Origin: Ramlibacter henchirensis
GTDB lineage: Bacteria; Pseudomonadota; Gammaproteobacteria; Burkholderiales; Burkholderiaceae_C
Reading direction: 5' to 3'
Length of the DNA: 64,000 nucleotides
NCBI RefSeq assembly: GCF_004682015.1
Contig: NZ_SMLM01000003.1
Location: 124,001 to 188,000 of the forward strand
Part shown: positions 29,224 through 39,453 of the stretch, one piece after another
How the letters are laid out: each line of letters begins with the position of its first letter
Numbering within the stretch: the stretch's first letter is position 1
Program-made: the position numbers and the translations under genes
Notes under the pieces: generated by a model
Seen by the model: the letters and a program-made list of their open reading frames with translations, nothing else
Database searches by the model: none
What the model was told of the DNA's origin: nothing

Positions 29224-30216
29224 ATGCCACGCGTCCCCCGTCGCCTGCTGCTCGCCCTGGCGCTGTGCGCCGCCGCGCCCGTCCTGCAGGCCCAGCAGCA
29301 AGCCCAGCAGGCGCCTGCCGCGGGTGGCGCCCAGCCTCTGCGCCTCATCGTCCCGTTCACGCCGGGCACCGGCATCGACCTGATCGCACGCACCGTGGGA
29401 CCGAAGCTCGGCGAGAGGCTCGGCCGTCCCGTGGTGGTGGACAACCGCGCGGGCGCCTCCGGCAACATCGGCACCGAAGCGGTGGTGCGCGCCGCGCCCA
29501 ACGGCAACACGCTGCTGGTCAGCGTGAACACGCTGGTGATGAACCGCAGCCTCTATCCGAAGCTGCCGTTCGACCCGGTCAAGGACCTCACCCCGGTGTC
29601 GCTCACCAGCTGGGGCCAGCTGCTGCTGGTCACGAATCCCAATACCGGCTGGCGCACGGCCGCCGACCTGGTGCAGGCCGCGAAGGCGAAGCCGGGCGCG
29701 ATCAACTACGCCAGCCCCGGCGTCGGCACGCCGCACCACCTGTCGATGGAGCTCTTCAAGGCGACCAGCGGCATCTCCGTCACGCATGTCCCGTACCGCG
29801 GCACGGCCGGGGCGGTGACCGACGTGCTCGGCGGGCAGGTCGAGCTGATGTTCCTGCCCATCCACGTCGCGCTGCCGCACGTCAAGGCGGGCAAGCTGGT
29901 GGCGCTGGGCATCGGCAGCGAGAAGCGCCATGCGCTGCTGCCGCAGGTCCCGACCCTCATCGAGGCGCGCGCGGGCAACGTGAACGTCGACATGTGGTAC
30001 GGCATCTTCGCGCCGCCCGGCACGCCGGCGGACTTCGTCGCCCGCCTGAACCGCGAGCTCAAGGACATCCTCTCGCTGCCCGAGGTGCGCACCGCGTTCG
30101 AGACGCAAGGCATGGATCCGGCCAGCAGCACGCCGGAGGAATTCCGCCGGCTCGTCGAGCAGGACGCCGAGCGCTGGGCGCGCCTGATCAAAACCCAGAA
30201 CATCACGGCTGAATGA
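29224..30216 (+). CDS. Bug-family tripartite tricarboxylate receptor (TctC)
   Basis: Periplasmic solute-binding protein of the Bug family, hugely expanded in Burkholderiales. The 330 residues have a signal peptide (RRLLLALALCAAAPVLQA), then QPLRLIVPFTPGTGIDLIARTVGPKL, VVVDNRAGASGNIGTEAVVRA, and NYASPGVGTPHHLSMELFKATSG, and AMDPASSTPEEF-like end. No TctAB membrane genes are adjacent, typical for orphan Bug proteins. It precedes an FAD monooxygenase with a repeat between them. An ATG at 29200 is an alternative start. Confidence 0.93.
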   Translation: MPRVPRRLLLALALCAAAPVLQAQQQAQQAPAAGGAQPLRLIVPFTPGTGIDLIARTVGPKLGERLGRPVVVDNRAGASGNIGTEAVVRAAPNGNTLLVSVNTLVMNRSLYPKLPFDPVKDLTPVSLTSWGQLLLVTNPNTGWRTAADLVQAAKAKPGAINYASPGVGTPHHLSMELFKATSGISVTHVPYRGTAGAVTDVLGGQVELMFLPIHVALPHVKAGKLVALGIGSEKRHALLPQVPTLIEARAGNVNVDMWYGIFAPPGTPADFVARLNRELKDILSLPEVRTAFETQGMDPASSTPEEFRRLVEQDAERWARLIKTQNITAE

Positions 30217-30222
30217 ATCATG

Positions 30223-30300
30223 GCCCCCACGCTTGTCACTTCGTGTACTGCGCTGCCCCCCGAGGGGGCGAGCCCGCCTAGAGGCGGCCCGTCGGCGGAC
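30223..30300 (+). repeat. Dispersed intergenic repeat, copy B
   Basis: Second copy of the element at 23311-23389, sharing GCCCCCACGCT, CTTCGTGT/CTCCGTGT, GCTGCCCCCCGAGGGGGC, TAGAGGCGGC and CGTCGG. Copy B ends GGCGGAC where copy A ends GGGAGGC. It fills the gap between the Bug receptor and the monooxygenase. Confidence 0.8.
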
Positions 30301-30310
30301 TAGAACCCAC

Positions 30311-31546
30311 ATGCGCGTGGCCATCCTCGGCGGCGGCATCGGCGGGCTGGCGCTCGCGCTGTCGCTGCACCGGCACGGCATCGCGTGCGACGTCTACGAG
30401 GCCGTGCCCGAGGTGCGCGAGATCGGCGTGGGCATCACGCTGCTGCCGCACGCGATGCGCGAGATCACCGCGCTCGGGTTGCAGGCGCAGATCGAGGCCG
30501 AAGGCATCGAGAACCTCGAGAGCGTGTTCTTCAACCGCTGGGGCCAGTTCATCTACCGCGAGCCGCGCGGGCGGCACGCGGGCTATGAGCTGCCCGAGAT
30601 CGGACTGCCCCGGGGCAAGCTGCACCGCGTGTTGTACCAGGCCGTGCTGGACCGCCTGGGCGCGGCGGCCGTGCACCTGGACCGGCGCTGCGTCGGCGTC
30701 GACCAGGACGAGCACGGCGTCACGCTTCGACTGCAGACCAGTGCCGGCGCGCCGGTGACCGCGGAGCAGGCGGAAATCGCGGTGGCCTGCGACGGCGTCA
30801 ATTCCGCGGTGCGCCGGCAGTTCTATCCGGACGAGCAGCTCGCCTTCGCCGGCATCAACACCTGGCGCGGCGTGACCGTGCATCCGCCCATCCTCACCGG
30901 CCGCAGCTACCTGCGCATCGGCTCGATCGGCACCGGCAAGATGGTGATCTACCCGATCGTCGACAACGTCGACGGTCAGGGCCGCCAGCTGGTGAACTGG
31001 GTGGCCGAGATCCAGCGGCCCGGATCGCAGATGAACGACTGGAACCGCGCCGGCGCGCCGGACGATTTCATCGACCTGTTCGCCGACTGGCGCTACGACT
31101 GGCTCGATGTCCCGGCCCTGATCCGCGGCGCGGCTCAGATCTTCGAGTACCCGATGGTCGACCGCGACCCGGTGCCGCGCTGGACGTTCGGCCGCGTCAC
31201 GTTGCTGGGCGACGCGGCGCATCCGATGTACCCGCGCGGCTCCAACGGCTCGGCCCAGGCCCTGATCGATGCGCGGGTGCTCGCGACCGAGCTCGCGGCA
31301 GGCGGCGGGCCGGCGGGGCTGGCGCGCTACGAGGCGCAGCGGCTTGCCCCGACCGCGCGCATCGTGGAGACCAACCGTTCGGTGCCGCCGGACTTCATCA
31401 ACATCCGCGCCGATGAGCTGAGCGGCGGCAAGCCGTTCCCGGGAACGATCGACGACCTGATCAGCCAGGAAGAGCTGCGCCGCATCTCCGACGAGTACAA
31501 GCGCATCGCCGGGTTCGCGCTGGAACCCGGCACCGGCGGCAAGTGA
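30311..31546 (+). CDS. FAD-dependent aromatic monooxygenase (PhzS/salicylate hydroxylase type)
   Basis: Single-component group A flavoprotein hydroxylase. The 411 residues have the Rossmann FAD motif MRVAILGGGIGGLALALSLH, VYEAVPEVREIGVGITLLP, the DG motif VACDGVNSAVRRQFYP and the GD motif FGRVTLLGDAAHPMYPRGSNG. Sequence such as VIYPIVDNVDGQGRQLVNWVAEI is closest to the PhzS-type flavin-dependent oxidoreductases. Substrate is unknown. With the upstream Bug receptor and divergent MarR it looks like a small module for uptake and ring hydroxylation of an aromatic acid. Confidence 0.9.
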   Translation: MRVAILGGGIGGLALALSLHRHGIACDVYEAVPEVREIGVGITLLPHAMREITALGLQAQIEAEGIENLESVFFNRWGQFIYREPRGRHAGYELPEIGLPRGKLHRVLYQAVLDRLGAAAVHLDRRCVGVDQDEHGVTLRLQTSAGAPVTAEQAEIAVACDGVNSAVRRQFYPDEQLAFAGINTWRGVTVHPPILTGRSYLRIGSIGTGKMVIYPIVDNVDGQGRQLVNWVAEIQRPGSQMNDWNRAGAPDDFIDLFADWRYDWLDVPALIRGAAQIFEYPMVDRDPVPRWTFGRVTLLGDAAHPMYPRGSNGSAQALIDARVLATELAAGGGPAGLARYEAQRLAPTARIVETNRSVPPDFINIRADELSGGKPFPGTIDDLISQEELRRISDEYKRIAGFALEPGTGGK

Positions 31547-31549
31547 GTT

Positions 31550-32128
31550 TCAGTTGAGGTAGCGCGGCCGCTCGAAGCCGAAGTCCGGCTCGACGCTCTC
31601 GGCGGCCGGCGCGGTGGGCGTCGAGAAGGGCTCTCGCCATTGCGCGCGCGCCAGCGCCTGCTCCAGCAGGTGCATCATGCCCTGCATCAGCCGCTGGTCC
31701 ATCTCCACCTGGAAGCCGCGCGGCTTGTCGCCACCGCTCGCCGCGGCCCGCTCATTGAACGCCAGGCGCAGGCGACCGCTCGGAAGCGGGGCCGCGTCGA
31801 TGTCCGTCACGAGCAGCGGGTCGGCGCCGAGGGGATGGGTGGACTGGTCCTGGTAAGGCGTCTCGAAGTCGGCCTTCTGCAGGAACTCCTCCTTGCGGAA
31901 CTCGGTGAGCATGCGCCGCAGTTCCTCGTCGGTGCCGTCCAGGGCGGCGCCGGCGGGCTCGCTCCTGAGCAACTGCTCGGTCTGCAGGCGGGTGAGCATC
32001 GGCCACAGGCTCACCATCAGGCGGCGCGTGAGCCACAGCCGCATCTCCTCGCCGCTGGTGCTGTTCACGCGCAGCAGCAGCCTGTCCTGCTCGGCCTGGT
32101 AGTTGACGGACAGCTGGTGGATCTGCAT
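31550..32128 (-). CDS. Conserved hypothetical protein
   Basis: 192-residue soluble protein that I do not recognise by name. It begins MQIHQLSVNYQAEQDRLLLR and continues VNSTSGEEMRLWLTRRLMVSLWP, with a charged middle (DEELRRMLTEFRKEEFLQKADF) and a C-terminus with GFQVEMDQRLMQGMMHLLEQAL. No signal peptide, membrane helix or catalytic motif. The frame is supported by strong third-position G/C and an ATG close to a clear upstream boundary. It converges on the monooxygenase with a three-base gap and is divergent from clpB. Confidence 0.75.
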   Translation of the reverse strand: MQIHQLSVNYQAEQDRLLLRVNSTSGEEMRLWLTRRLMVSLWPMLTRLQTEQLLRSEPAGAALDGTDEELRRMLTEFRKEEFLQKADFETPYQDQSTHPLGADPLLVTDIDAAPLPSGRLRLAFNERAAASGGDKPRGFQVEMDQRLMQGMMHLLEQALARAQWREPFSTPTAPAAESVEPDFGFERPRYLN

Positions 32129-32178
32129 GGCGGCGATTCTAGACAGCGGAACGGCCGGGCTGGGTGCGTTCGGTAACC

Positions 32179-32205
32179 CTTGAAAACCCGGGGGCAAGCC
32201 TAAGC
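32179..32205 (+). promoter_or_regulatory. Heat-shock (sigma-32 type) promoter of clpB
   Basis: CTTGAAA (32179-32185) is a perfect sigma-32 -35 element; 13 bases later CCTAAGC (32199-32205) is a partial match to the CCCCAT-T -10 element. Spacing is right and clpB is a classical heat-shock gene. Confidence 0.65.
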
Positions 32206-32230
32206 TTCCAGTGCAACGGAGATCCATCCC

Positions 32231-34855
<2,625 letters not shown>

Positions 34856-34963
34856 CGCCGAGAGGCCGACGGCGAAAAGGGGCAAGCGGGCGCGTGCTTG
34901 CCCGCCCCGGCGGGCCGGGCGACACTGGGCGCCTCTTCCTGTCTTCCTGACGAGATCCACCGA

Positions 34964-35242
34964 ATGCCCGCTTTCCTCGCCTTCCTGATTCACCTGCTGG
35001 CCCTGGCGGCCGGGATGGTGTTCACCGTCGGCATGCTGGTCGTCAGCTTCGTCGGCGCCGCGCTGTGGCTGCTGCATTCCGGCTGGGTCCGCCTCGGCGG
35101 CCGGCCGGTGTGGTCGTTCCTGCTCGCCCGCCGCCGCGGCGCCAACCGTGCCTGGACCGAGCACGTTCGGCCCGAGCGCCGCTTCGTGCCGCAGCGCGTG
35201 CGCGTGCCGGTCCGCGACATCACGGACGTCGACCCGAAGTAA
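34964..35242 (+). CDS. Small membrane protein, unknown
   Basis: 92-residue protein with one or two hydrophobic segments in its first 50 residues (AFLAFLIHLLALAAGMVFTVG, MLVVSFVGAALWLLHSGW), then a basic tail (RRRGANRAWTEHVRPERRFVPQRVRVPVRDITDVDPK). I do not recognise it. The start ATG follows CGAGATCCACCGA. It ends eight bases before acuI. Confidence 0.65.
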   Translation: MPAFLAFLIHLLALAAGMVFTVGMLVVSFVGAALWLLHSGWVRLGGRPVWSFLLARRRGANRAWTEHVRPERRFVPQRVRVPVRDITDVDPK

Positions 35243-35250
35243 GGGCCGCG

Positions 35251-36231
35251 ATGTTCAAGGCGCTGGTGCTGGACAAGGCGCCGGAGTTCTCGGCTGCCGT
35301 GCGCGAGGTCGGCGACGACTTCCTGCCCGAAGGCGACGTCACCGTCGAGGTGGCGTACTCCACGCTCAACTACAAGGACGGCCTGGCGATCACCAACCGC
35401 TCGCCGGTCGTGCGCAGCTGGCCGATGGTGGCGGGCATCGATGGCGCCGGCCGCGTGGTGGAGAGCAGTTCACCGAAATGGAAGCCGGGCGACCAGGTCG
35501 TGCTCAACGGCTTCGGGGTGGGCGAGACGCACAAGGGCTGCCTGGCGGGCCGTGCGCGACTGAAGGGCGATTGGCTGGTGCGCCTGCCGCAGGCGTTCAC
35601 GCCGCGCCAGGCGATGTCCATCGGCACCGCCGGCTACACCGCGATGCTGTGTGTGCTGGCGCTGGAGCGGCACGGTCTCAAGGCCGGCGATGGCGAGGTG
35701 CTGGTGACGGGCGCCACTGGCGGGGTCGGCTCCATCGCCGTGGCCTTGCTCTCGAAGCTGGGGCACCGCGTCGCCGCCGCCACCGGAAAGGCGAGCGAAC
35801 ACGGCTTCCTGCGCGACTTGGGCGCAGCGACGGTGATCGACCGCGCCGAACTCGCTGCTCCCGGCAAGCCGCTGCAGAAGGAACGCTGGGCCGCGGTCGT
35901 GGATGCAGTCGGCAGCCACACGCTGGCTAATGCCTGCGCGCAGACCCGCTACGGCGGCGCGGTGGCCGCGTGTGGCCTGGCCCAAGGCATGGACTTCCCC
36001 GCGACCGTCGCGCCCTTCATCCTGCGCGGCCTGAGCCTGCTGGGCGTGGACAGCGTGATGGCTCCGATGCCGCTGCGCGAACAGGCGTGGACACGGCTCG
36101 CGAGCGACCTCGATCCGGCGCGGCTGGAAGCGATCACCACCGAGATCACCCTGGACCAGGCCATCGAACACGCGCAGCGCCTGATGGCGGGCCAGGTGCG
36201 CGGCCGCCTCGTCGTGCGCACCGGCGGCTGA
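35251..36231 (+). CDS. acuI: Acrylyl-CoA reductase family oxidoreductase (AcuI/YhdH)
   Basis: Medium-chain NADPH-dependent oxidoreductase; family members reduce acryloyl-CoA to propionyl-CoA. The 326 residues have MFKALVLDKAPEF, STLNYKDGLAITNRSPVVRSWPM, the PGIDGAG-like VAGIDGAGRVV, VLNGFGVGETHKGCLAG, and the nucleotide motif VTGATGGVGSIAVALL. No zinc-binding cysteines are present, as expected for this subgroup. It directly follows a small membrane-protein gene. Confidence 0.95.
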   Translation: MFKALVLDKAPEFSAAVREVGDDFLPEGDVTVEVAYSTLNYKDGLAITNRSPVVRSWPMVAGIDGAGRVVESSSPKWKPGDQVVLNGFGVGETHKGCLAGRARLKGDWLVRLPQAFTPRQAMSIGTAGYTAMLCVLALERHGLKAGDGEVLVTGATGGVGSIAVALLSKLGHRVAAATGKASEHGFLRDLGAATVIDRAELAAPGKPLQKERWAAVVDAVGSHTLANACAQTRYGGAVAACGLAQGMDFPATVAPFILRGLSLLGVDSVMAPMPLREQAWTRLASDLDPARLEAITTEITLDQAIEHAQRLMAGQVRGRLVVRTGG

Positions 36232-36314
36232 GCCGCCGTTTTGTTTCTCACGGGTAAATCCTGTCCGCCCGCGCGGTGGGTACGCGTTGGGGCAATTGGA
36301 AAGGCAGGTGTTTC

Positions 36315-36563
36315 ATGCTCGTCCAATGCACCCCGATGTCCCCGTTTGAACTCGAGGCCTTCGAGACCGCGATTCGCGACAGCGGCAGGGATCCCGGCAG
36401 CTTCAAGGCCCAGGTGTTCGTGGCCGCGGCCAACGACGCGAGCATCCGGCTGCGGCGCGTGCACATCGTCTCGCGCCACGCGGCCGCGCAGTACGACGCC
36501 AGCGGCGGCTCACGCTGGACCGAGAGCTTCGCGCGGCACCTGGCGCGCGGCTTCTTCGGCTAG
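36315..36563 (+). CDS. Small hypothetical protein
   Basis: 82-residue protein MLVQCTPMSPFELEAFETAIR... ending GGSRWTESFARHLARGFFG; acidic-to-neutral, no membrane segment or known motif. The ATG at 36315 has AGGCAGG about 7 bases upstream. I cannot assign a function. Confidence 0.55.
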   Translation: MLVQCTPMSPFELEAFETAIRDSGRDPGSFKAQVFVAAANDASIRLRRVHIVSRHAAAQYDASGGSRWTESFARHLARGFFG

Positions 36564-36572
36564 GCCTTCCGA

Positions 36573-36707
36573 TCAGCGGCCGGTGAACTTCGCGGGCGCG
36601 TGCTGCGCCGCGAACGCCGCCGCATCGGCGCGCGCGCTTCGTTGGCGGCGCAATTGCAACAGTTCCTCGCTCCCAGTGGGCCGGGTACGTCGCTTGCCTG
36701 ACGGCAC
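36573..36707 (-). pseudogene. Remnant of an enoyl-CoA hydratase C-terminus
   Basis: The 161-bp gap before the peptidase gene carries, on the minus strand, GTG CCG ... coding for a 44-residue tail that ends ARADAAAFAAQHAPAKFTGR stop. KFTGR-stop preceded by an Ala-rich helix is the usual end of enoyl-CoA hydratase/isomerase proteins, and third positions are G/C-rich. The rest of such a gene is absent: upstream on that strand is the antisense of the peptidase. It is best explained as a remnant, with chance similarity as the alternative. Confidence 0.35.
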
Positions 36708-36724
36708 GACACCGCGAGCCCCCC

Positions 36725-38722
36725 ATGCCCATTCCCTTCAGCTTCGACGACCTCTACCTTCACCGCAAAGTGGCTTCGCTCCACGGCCGCGGCCGCGACC
36801 CGGCCGTGGTGTGCAGCGTCCGTTCGGCCGACAGGGCCGGCGACGAACATCTGTCGCACCTGTGGCTGTTTCCGCTCGATAGCGGCGAGCCGCGGCAACT
36901 CACCTTCGAGTCCGGCCAGGACACTTCACCGCGCTGGTCGCCTTCGGGCGACCGCATCGCGTTCCTCTCCGCGCGGGACGACAAGGGCGTGCAGGTGCAC
37001 CTGCTGCCGTTCGGCGGCGGCGAGGCGCACTGTTGCAGCGACATCGAAGGCGGCGTGGCTTCGCTGCGCTGGTGCCCCGACGGGCGCAGCCTGCTCGTCA
37101 CCGCCGCCGTCACGGTGGACCCCGAGCTGCGAGGCCGGCGCGGCCCGCCCGCCGAGCGGCGGCCGAACAGCCCCGAGGTCGTGTGGAAGCTGCCGTACAA
37201 GAACGACGGGGTCGGCTACCTGCTCTCGCGCGAGATCCACCTGTTCCGCGTGGACGCCGACAGCGGCAAGCATCGCCGGCTCACCGACGGGCCGTTCGAC
37301 GTGTTCGGCTTCGACTGCTCGCCGCAGGGGCGCCGCATCGCGCATGTCCGTACCCGCGAGGGCCGGTTCGCGCACCGCACCGACCTGTGGGTCTGCGATG
37401 CCGATGGCGGCGGCGCGCGGCAGCTCACCGACGAGTTCGCGAGCGTGCTGCAACCGGCGTGGTCGCCCGATGGACGCTGGATCGCCTTCGCCGGTGCGCG
37501 GGAGGAGGGCGACGCCCGCGCCAGCCTCTTCCTGCTCGAGGTCGGCACCGGCCGCGTCGTTTCGCCGCAGGACGACGTGGAGGTTGCGGACGGTGAGTCC
37601 CTGCACTGGGACGATGGAGGGCGGCTGCTCTTCACCCGCGCCTGGCACGGCTGCCATGAGATCTGCAGCATCGCGGCGGACGGATCGGACCTGCGCAGGC
37701 TGGTGCGGGGCGAGCGGCAGTTCGGCGCCTTCACGACCGCGGGCGAGCACCTGGTCTTCAGCGTCGAACAACCGGCCCTGCCGGAAGAGCTGCACGCGTG
37801 CCGCGCGGACGGCAGCGGCGAGCGACAGGTCAGCGACCTCAATGCCTGGTGGAAGGAACGCACGCCGCTGGAGGCGGCCCGCAGGCGCTTCACCGTCCCC
37901 GACGGGCGCGGCGGCCGCGAGCCGATCGAAGGCTGGTTGATCCGGCCACGCAATGCCCCGGGCCCGTTGCCGCTGCTGAACGACGCGCATGGCGGGCCCG
38001 CCAGCTACGCGCTGCTGGATTTCGACAGCGCCGTGTACCGCCAGGTGCTGTGCTCCCGGGGCTGGGCGGTGCTGCTGCTCAATCCGGTGGGTTCCGCCAG
38101 CCATGGCCGCGAGTTCTGCGATCGCCTGTCCGGCCATTGGGGCGAGTACGACCTGCCGCAGCACCTGGAAGCGGTGCGCCAACTGCAGGACGAAGGCGTG
38201 TGCGACGAGCGGGTGGCGATCGCCGGCAAGTCCTACGGGGGCTTCCTCGGCGCCTGGGCGGTGGGGCACACGCAGCTGTTCCGCGCGGCCGTCGTCATGG
38301 CGCCGGTGGGCAACATCGAGACGCACTACGGCACCTCGGACGGCGGCTACTACGCCGACCCGCGTTACGTCGATTCCGAACCCGGATTCGACCGGGCCCG
38401 GGCGCGGGCGCTCTCGCCGCTGCAGCACATCGAGAAGTCGAGGACGCCGGTGCTGTTCCTGCAAGGCAAGGAAGACGAGCGCTGCCCCAAGTGCCAGTCC
38501 GAGGAGATGTTCGTCAGCCTGATGAGGGCGGGCGAGACGCCGACCGAGATGGTGCTGTACCCGCAGGCCGACCACCACTTCCTCGGCGACGCGGCGCCTT
38601 CGCAGCGCCACGATGCCGCACGCCGCATTGTCGAGTGGGTGCACCGCTGGTGCGTCGACGGCGCGGATGAGGATCGGCGCGGTGCCGTCCATGCGCTCCA
38701 GGGCGAAGCTCAACCGGGCTGA
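36725..38722 (+). CDS. S9-family serine peptidase (prolyl oligopeptidase type)
   Basis: 665-residue cytoplasmic or periplasmic peptidase without a clear signal peptide. The N-terminal half is a WD40/TolB-like beta-propeller (repeats such as SPRWSPSGDRIAFLSARDD, LQPAWSPDGRWIAFAGAREEG); the C-terminal alpha/beta-hydrolase domain has the nucleophile S503 in AIAGKSYGGFLGAW and catalytic His617 or 618 in YPQADHHFLGD. The pattern matches acylaminoacyl-peptidase/DPP-type enzymes that act on short peptides. No strong ribosome site is visible. Confidence 0.92.
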   Translation: MPIPFSFDDLYLHRKVASLHGRGRDPAVVCSVRSADRAGDEHLSHLWLFPLDSGEPRQLTFESGQDTSPRWSPSGDRIAFLSARDDKGVQVHLLPFGGGEAHCCSDIEGGVASLRWCPDGRSLLVTAAVTVDPELRGRRGPPAERRPNSPEVVWKLPYKNDGVGYLLSREIHLFRVDADSGKHRRLTDGPFDVFGFDCSPQGRRIAHVRTREGRFAHRTDLWVCDADGGGARQLTDEFASVLQPAWSPDGRWIAFAGAREEGDARASLFLLEVGTGRVVSPQDDVEVADGESLHWDDGGRLLFTRAWHGCHEICSIAADGSDLRRLVRGERQFGAFTTAGEHLVFSVEQPALPEELHACRADGSGERQVSDLNAWWKERTPLEAARRRFTVPDGRGGREPIEGWLIRPRNAPGPLPLLNDAHGGPASYALLDFDSAVYRQVLCSRGWAVLLLNPVGSASHGREFCDRLSGHWGEYDLPQHLEAVRQLQDEGVCDERVAIAGKSYGGFLGAWAVGHTQLFRAAVVMAPVGNIETHYGTSDGGYYADPRYVDSEPGFDRARARALSPLQHIEKSRTPVLFLQGKEDERCPKCQSEEMFVSLMRAGETPTEMVLYPQADHHFLGDAAPSQRHDAARRIVEWVHRWCVDGADEDRRGAVHALQGEAQPG

Positions 38723-38874
38723 AGCGCTGCGTAGGACAAGGCCGACACTTGTCGGCCGCCGCCGGGTGGGCTGTAAGCACCCGCCTAAGATCGTTCCTCT
38801 TCCGAGGGGACCATGACTGCGATCCTTGCCGAATCGCGGGCGCCGGAAGCGAGGACCTTGTAGGAGGCCGCCGA

Positions 38875-39453
38875 ATGTCCGCCCGGCCGCACATGCGCCT
38901 GCCTCCGCCGTGGAGGCTCTGGCTGCTGCTCGCCTGCGCCTGGCACGGCCTGCTGTACGCGGCCGCTCCCGCGCCGGCTGCCGCGCCCGGCGAGAGCGTG
39001 CTGAAAGCCGCCTTCCTGTACCGGATCGCCGGGCTGGTGGAATGGCCGCCCGGCACCTTCGAGCGGCAGGACGATCCGCTGGTGGTCGCGGTCGCCGGCC
39101 ATGAGGCCGTGGCCGCGGAACTCGAGCAGATCGCCGCCGGCCGCACGCTCGATGGGCGTCCCATCGTCGTGCGACGGGTTCGGGAAGGCGAACCCATCGC
39201 CGGGGCGCACGTGCTGATGATCGGCGCCACCGGCGAGACCCGGGTGCGCGAACTCGCCGCCTCGGCAACCGGGCCGGTCCTCGTGGTCACGGAGCAGGAG
39301 AACGGCCACCGCCTCGGAGGCATCCTCAATTTCACGAGCGACGGCGACCGGGTGCGGTTCACGGCATCGCTGCCGGTCGCCGACGCGCGCGGCGTGCGAT
39401 TGAGCGCGCGGCTGCTGGCCGTTGCGCAGTCGGTGGAGGGGCGCAGCCGATGA
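38875..39453 (+). CDS. YfiR-family periplasmic protein (DUF4154)
   Basis: 192-residue exported protein of the YfiR/HmsC family (DUF4154). A signal peptide (PPPWRLWLLLACAWHGLLYAAA) is followed by ESVLKAAFLYRIAGLVEWPPGTF, the family start, then VVAVAGHEAV, GAHVLMIGA and LNFTSDGDRVRFTASLPVA with DARGVRLSARLLAVAQSV. YfiR normally represses the membrane diguanylate cyclase YfiN through its CHASE8 sensor. Here it overlaps by four bases a CHASE8-type histidine kinase. AGGAGG eight bases upstream supports the ATG. Confidence 0.88.
   Translation: MSARPHMRLPPPWRLWLLLACAWHGLLYAAAPAPAAAPGESVLKAAFLYRIAGLVEWPPGTFERQDDPLVVAVAGHEAVAAELEQIAAGRTLDGRPIVVRRVREGEPIAGAHVLMIGATGETRVRELAASATGPVLVVTEQENGHRLGGILNFTSDGDRVRFTASLPVADARGVRLSARLLAVAQSVEGRSR

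Noticed and set aside
34879..34903. Hairpin after clpB as an intrinsic terminator
   Set aside because: GGGCAAGC/GCTTGCCC stem is good but no T-run follows.
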